This document shows positions 60,442 through 64,000 of a DNA stretch of 64,000 nt, piece after piece (the first letter of the stretch is position 1; each line of letters starts with the position of its first letter). Below the pieces are notes generated by a model. The model ran no database searches and was not told where the DNA came from. It was given only the letters and a program-made list of their open reading frames with translations. Source of the DNA: an uncultured Collinsella sp. (GTDB lineage Bacteria; Actinomycetota; Coriobacteriia; Coriobacteriales; Coriobacteriaceae); NCBI GenBank assembly GCA_958435945.1, contig CAUBIC010000002.1, positions 1 through 64,000 of the forward strand, read 5' to 3'. The position numbers and the translations under genes are program-made.

Positions 60442-62986
60442 TGTCGGGTCGGCCTATGTGTCCTTGATGCCGTCGATGGATGGCTTCGCGAGCAAAATCG
60501 GCAAGGAGTTCGGCAGCCAGGGCAACGCCGCAGGCAAGGCCTTCGGCGACTCCATGACCGTCGGCATCGACGGCGGGGCCAAGAAGTCCTCGGGCATCCT
60601 GACAGGGCTTGGAACCGTAGCCAGGGGCGTCGCCACTGCGGCGGTGGCCGGGTTCACAGCGCTCACAGGGGCCGTGACCGCGATTGGCGGCGCGGCCCTT
60701 TCCGCATATGCAGACTACGAGCAGCTGGTTGGCGGCGTCGACACCCTGTTCGGCTCCGCGTCGCAGACACTGCAAGGTTATGCCGCAGAGGCATACAAGA
60801 CATGCGGAATGTCCGCCAACCAGTACATGACGCAGGCCACGAGCTTCGCGGCCTCGCTCGTCTCGTCGTGCAGCGGCGATGTCGCCAAGGCGGCTGACTA
60901 CGCGAACATGGCCATGGGCGACATGTCGGACAACGTGAACAAGATGGGTTCCGACATGACAGACGTGCAGAACGCCTACCAAGGCTTTGCGAAGCAGAAC
61001 TACACGATGTTGGACAACTTGAAGCTCGGCTACGGCGGCACGCAGGCTGAGATGAAGCGCCTTATCGCCGATGCCAACAAGCTGCGCCAGGAGCAGGGCA
61101 AGAACGCCGACCTCACGATCGACAGCTATGCCGATGTGGTCGAGGCCATCCATACCGTGCAGGAGAACATGGGCATCACCGGCACCACCGCCAAGGAGGC
61201 CGCTACCACGATTAGCGGCTCCATCGGCATGGCGAAGGCCGCGTGGGAGAACTTCATCACCGGACTCGGGCGCGACGACGTCGACTTCTCGCAGCTCACG
61301 CAGCAGCTGCTTGAGTCGATCGGCGCGGTAGCTACGAACGTGGCTCCGAGGGTTGCGCAGATCGGCAAGGGAATCGTCGAGGCGTTCCCGGTTGTGCTGT
61401 CTGGCCTTGGCCCAGTCCTTGGCCCAGTGCTCTCGGAAGCGCTCGCGACTGCTTGGAACATCGCCGTAGGAGCCTTGGCTGAGCTTGGCATACAGCTGCC
61501 GACAGTCGACGCTTCCCAGATAACGGGGGCGTTCCAAGCGATCGCCGACGCTGCGGCATCCGTCGTAGGCACGTGCAAGTCCGCTTTCGGGAAGCTTGGC
61601 GAGCAGATACCGGGCATCTGGGACACCATCGTCTCGACTATTGGCGGAGCCGTGACGACGATCATCTCGGCGGTGTCGCCGTTCGTGACGTACTTCGCAT
61701 CGCAGATGCTGCCCGCCATCGCGTCATTTGCATCTGGCGCAGTCGGCGCGTTCAGCGCCGTGCGGCCTGCCATAGAGCAGCTTGGCTCGACGCTGCTGAA
61801 CGTCGGCCAGGCCATCCTGCCCGTGCTACACAACGCCTTCGCGATGATCGTCCCGATCATTTCGCAGGTCATCGGCGTCGCCATGCAGCTTTTCGCTGCG
61901 GTAAGCCCGCTCGTGTCGCAGGTGGGCGCTGCGCTCATGCCGGCAATTACGTCTATCGGCACGGCGCTCGCAAACCTCGCCAACGCCGTGCTGCCGATAT
62001 TGGCTAGCGGCATGCAGATAGTGCTCTCCGTGGCTCAGATGCTCATACCGGTAATCCAGACAGTGCTGTCTGTAGTTGGTTCAATCGTGTCCGTCGTGAT
62101 GACGGTGGCAAGCCAGGTGATCTCGGTCGTGGTAAACGCCGCATCCGTCGTAGCCTCGGCCATTGGCCTCGTCATGTCGGTCGTGAGCGGCCTCGTGACT
62201 GCGGTTACCACGTTCATCGGCTCGATCGTATCCGTTGTCGGCGGCGGGATAGCTACCGTGGTCGCCGCCGTTTCAGGCGGTGTGAACGCGGTAGTGGCGT
62301 TCGTCGGCTCGCTGGTGTCCTCAGCGCTCTCGCTCGTGTCCGGCCTCGTCTCCTCGATCGCCGGGTACTTCTCGACCATGGTGTCTACGATGGCGAACGC
62401 GGCGCAGCAGGTGTACGCGGCAGTGACGGGTGCCTTCTCGGCGCTCGTCGGCGCTGTGTCTGGCCATATCGGGAGCCTCATGAACACCATTTCCAGCATC
62501 CCCGGCCAGGTAATGGGCTTCTTCGCAGGCGCTGGGTCGTGGCTCGTCGGTTCCGGTCGCGCGTTGATCAACGGCTTCACGCAGGGTATCCAGAACGCAA
62601 TCGGCGGCGCCCTTTCCGCCGTGTCCGGCGCCGTCTCGCAGATCCGCTCGTTCTTCCCGTTCTCGCCCGCAAAGCGCGGCCCATTCAGCGGCCACGGTTA
62701 TACAACCTACTCGGGCAAGGCGCTCATGGAGGGATGGGCCGAGGGCATCGGCAGCGGCACGGGGGCGGTCAACTCCGCCATCACGTCGGCTCTAGCCTCC
62801 GCAAGCTCGCTTATCGGCTCGGGCATCACGGTCGCTCCGTCGGTTGCCGTTGCCGGGGCAGGCGCCGCCGGCACGACCTACAACGTCACGGTCAACGGGG
62901 GAAGCTTAAACGCAGACCAGCGGATCATGCAGGCGGTTGACGTTCTGGTCTCCGCAGCCAAGCGGTCCGCAGGGTCGGGAAGGTAG
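60431..62986 (+). CDS. phage tape measure protein
   Basis: The 851-residue protein sets tail length and is injected first. It has an N-terminal helical part with the usual ATSVGSAYVSLMPSMDGFAS start, a TMP-type motif (AADYANMAMGDMSDNVNKMG), long hydrophobic alternating helices (about 400-620) and a C-terminal soluble tail (FFPFSPAKRGPFSGHGYTTY). ATG 60431 overlaps the chaperone frame. Confidence 0.92.
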   Translation: MATSVGSAYVSLMPSMDGFASKIGKEFGSQGNAAGKAFGDSMTVGIDGGAKKSSGILTGLGTVARGVATAAVAGFTALTGAVTAIGGAALSAYADYEQLVGGVDTLFGSASQTLQGYAAEAYKTCGMSANQYMTQATSFAASLVSSCSGDVAKAADYANMAMGDMSDNVNKMGSDMTDVQNAYQGFAKQNYTMLDNLKLGYGGTQAEMKRLIADANKLRQEQGKNADLTIDSYADVVEAIHTVQENMGITGTTAKEAATTISGSIGMAKAAWENFITGLGRDDVDFSQLTQQLLESIGAVATNVAPRVAQIGKGIVEAFPVVLSGLGPVLGPVLSEALATAWNIAVGALAELGIQLPTVDASQITGAFQAIADAAASVVGTCKSAFGKLGEQIPGIWDTIVSTIGGAVTTIISAVSPFVTYFASQMLPAIASFASGAVGAFSAVRPAIEQLGSTLLNVGQAILPVLHNAFAMIVPIISQVIGVAMQLFAAVSPLVSQVGAALMPAITSIGTALANLANAVLPILASGMQIVLSVAQMLIPVIQTVLSVVGSIVSVVMTVASQVISVVVNAASVVASAIGLVMSVVSGLVTAVTTFIGSIVSVVGGGIATVVAAVSGGVNAVVAFVGSLVSSALSLVSGLVSSIAGYFSTMVSTMANAAQQVYAAVTGAFSALVGAVSGHIGSLMNTISSIPGQVMGFFAGAGSWLVGSGRALINGFTQGIQNAIGGALSAVSGAVSQIRSFFPFSPAKRGPFSGHGYTTYSGKALMEGWAEGIGSGTGAVNSAITSALASASSLIGSGITVAPSVAVAGAGAAGTTYNVTVNGGSLNADQRIMQAVDVLVSAAKRSAGSGR

Positions 62987-62989
62987 CCA

Positions 62990-64000
62990 ATGGGAACCTA
63001 TACAAGGGAGATTCAGATCGCGGGGCGCAACCGCTGGTATTGCGGCTATATCTCCGTTGACGGCGTGAGCACGGTCAACGACACCACCTCGCGCATAACA
63101 ATCACCGCCGCGCTCGACGACAAGTATGCGGCACAGTACGGCACGCACTACGACGTAATCGTGAACGGCATCACCTACAGGTCGCGCGACGTGCTGCTCA
63201 ACAACTACGGGAATTGGGCCACGCGCGACGCCGTAACCTTCACCGTGGACGTCGGGCGCGGGGCCAGCGGCTGGAACTGCTCCGTGCAGATTCACGTCTA
63301 TGGCAAGACATATAACAACTACTACGGCAGCGCCGGCGGAGACGCCTGGGCAACAGAGTACGCTTGGATTCCCCAGCGCGGATACTCGCAACCGCATCCT
63401 CCCAAGAACCCGAAGCTGGCCCGCGTTTCCGACACATCCCACAAGATTGCGTGGGACGTCGACTACACGGGCATGGACGGCGCGTACCCCTGGGCTGGCG
63501 TGTACGTAGACCGCCGCACCGACGACGGCTCATGGGTGAACATCGCCGACGTCTCGTGGGACGTGACCAACTACACCGACAACTCGACGACCGCAGGCCA
63601 CAAGTACGAGTACCGCCTTTGTGCCCACGGCCCTGGCGGCAACTCCACGCACGTGTCCTGCGGAACCACGTACACAACTCCGTCGGCACCTTCGCGCATC
63701 GATGCCATCAAGGCCGGCGCGTCCAAGGTGACGCTGCGCGTCTACGGGGCGTGGTGGTACGCCAGCGCATGGGATGTTCAGCGATCAGGCGACGACGGGA
63801 AGACGTGGGCGGCGGTCTCGACCACCACCGAGGGCGAAGACCCCGCATGGGTAGACCTGCACGACACCTCCGCGCCTGCCGGCACGATCGTCTACCGCGT
63901 CAGGGCCAAGCGCGGTAGCCTAACGTCTTCGTGGGTCGAATCGAATTCCGTGACCACGATCACGCCGCCTCTCGCACCGAAGGTCACCGCCGACCATGTT
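62990..64000 (+). CDS. phage tail protein with FN3 domains (partial)
   Basis: The open frame of 337 codons runs off the right edge. An N-terminal beta-rich domain (about 1-135: ISVDGVSTVNDTTSRITITA) is followed by fibronectin type III-like repeats (for example NPKLARVSDTSHKIAWDVDY and PSRIDAIKAGASKVTLRVYG). Such proteins lie after the tape measure and often contact host cell surfaces. Confidence 0.8.
   Translation, partial: MGTYTREIQIAGRNRWYCGYISVDGVSTVNDTTSRITITAALDDKYAAQYGTHYDVIVNGITYRSRDVLLNNYGNWATRDAVTFTVDVGRGASGWNCSVQIHVYGKTYNNYYGSAGGDAWATEYAWIPQRGYSQPHPPKNPKLARVSDTSHKIAWDVDYTGMDGAYPWAGVYVDRRTDDGSWVNIADVSWDVTNYTDNSTTAGHKYEYRLCAHGPGGNSTHVSCGTTYTTPSAPSRIDAIKAGASKVTLRVYGAWWYASAWDVQRSGDDGKTWAAVSTTTEGEDPAWVDLHDTSAPAGTIVYRVRAKRGSLTSSWVESNSVTTITPPLAPKVTADHV

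Larger units (their letters stand above)
37620..64000. mobile_element. integrated siphovirus-type prophage (right end beyond window)
   Basis: From the tRNA-Glu onward every gene is phage-like: serine integrase, PH-domain protein, CI/Cro switch, recombination and replication genes, small coupled genes, packaging, head, connector, tail tube, tape measure and a tail protein running off the window. The left attachment site is within the 3' part of the tRNA. Exact left boundary is uncertain by some tens of bases because the core cannot be compared with the right end. No lysis genes are seen yet. Confidence 0.92.

Overview
The window is GC-rich DNA from a strictly fermentative Gram-positive anaerobe. 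Gene content and style (glutamine-amidotransferase-type lipid II amidation, many iron-dependent alcohol dehydrogenases, a maltose-6-phosphate PTS pathway, short intergenic hairpins) suggest a gut Coriobacteriia member, most likely Collinsella. That host assignment is inference from recognised protein families, not a database result.

Bases 1 to about 37,580 are chromosomal. Bases 1-6,830 hold oxidoreductase genes: a hydrolase and a carboxymuconolactone-decarboxylase/cupin fusion under a divergent MerR regulator, then a LysR regulator, two aldo/keto reductases and an iron alcohol dehydrogenase. Bases 6,830-16,800 are an accessory, lower-GC, decaying region. It carries a ToxN/AbiQ-like protein, a broken AAA ATPase, methyltransferase genes and remnants, and a type III restriction-modification operon led by a small ribbon-helix-helix protein. 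Bases 16,985-22,400 hold housekeeping genes (guaA, an L-asparaginase, ychF) plus a small XRE module with a perfect palindromic operator. Bases 22,525-27,920 form an alpha-glucoside utilisation locus: a GH4 6-phospho-alpha-glucosidase and a PTS EIICB on one strand, and a zinc alcohol dehydrogenase and GntR regulator on the other, with operator-like palindromes between them. Bases 27,968-32,431 hold an Fe-S protein, a glycerol dehydrogenase with an internally deleted paralogue beside it, and another iron alcohol dehydrogenase. Bases 32,943-37,285 hold two TPR-like proteins and a single-chain MurT-GatD lipid II isoglutaminyl synthase.

A complete tRNA-Glu(UUC) at 37,584-37,660 is the attachment site of a siphovirus-type prophage that runs to the right edge and continues beyond it. 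The large serine integrase reads into the tRNA. Next come a bacterial PH-domain protein, a CI/Cro-type switch with three related operators, then rightward recombination and replication genes (RusA, ERF, SSB, DnaC-like loader). A run of translationally coupled small genes follows, with a frameshifted cytosine methyltransferase carrying a nine-C tract. The late genes run HNH nuclease, terminases, portal, MuF-type head protein with a CdiA-like toxin C-terminus, scaffold, capsid, connectors, tail tube, tail chaperones joined by a canonical -1 frameshift signal, tape measure and an FN3 tail protein cut by the window end.

The most notable points are the MuF head protein with an apparent nuclease toxin tail and no visible immunity gene, the poly-C methyltransferase, the fused MurT-GatD, the serine integrase overlapping its tRNA target, the three-operator switch, and the tail frameshift signal with its hairpin.
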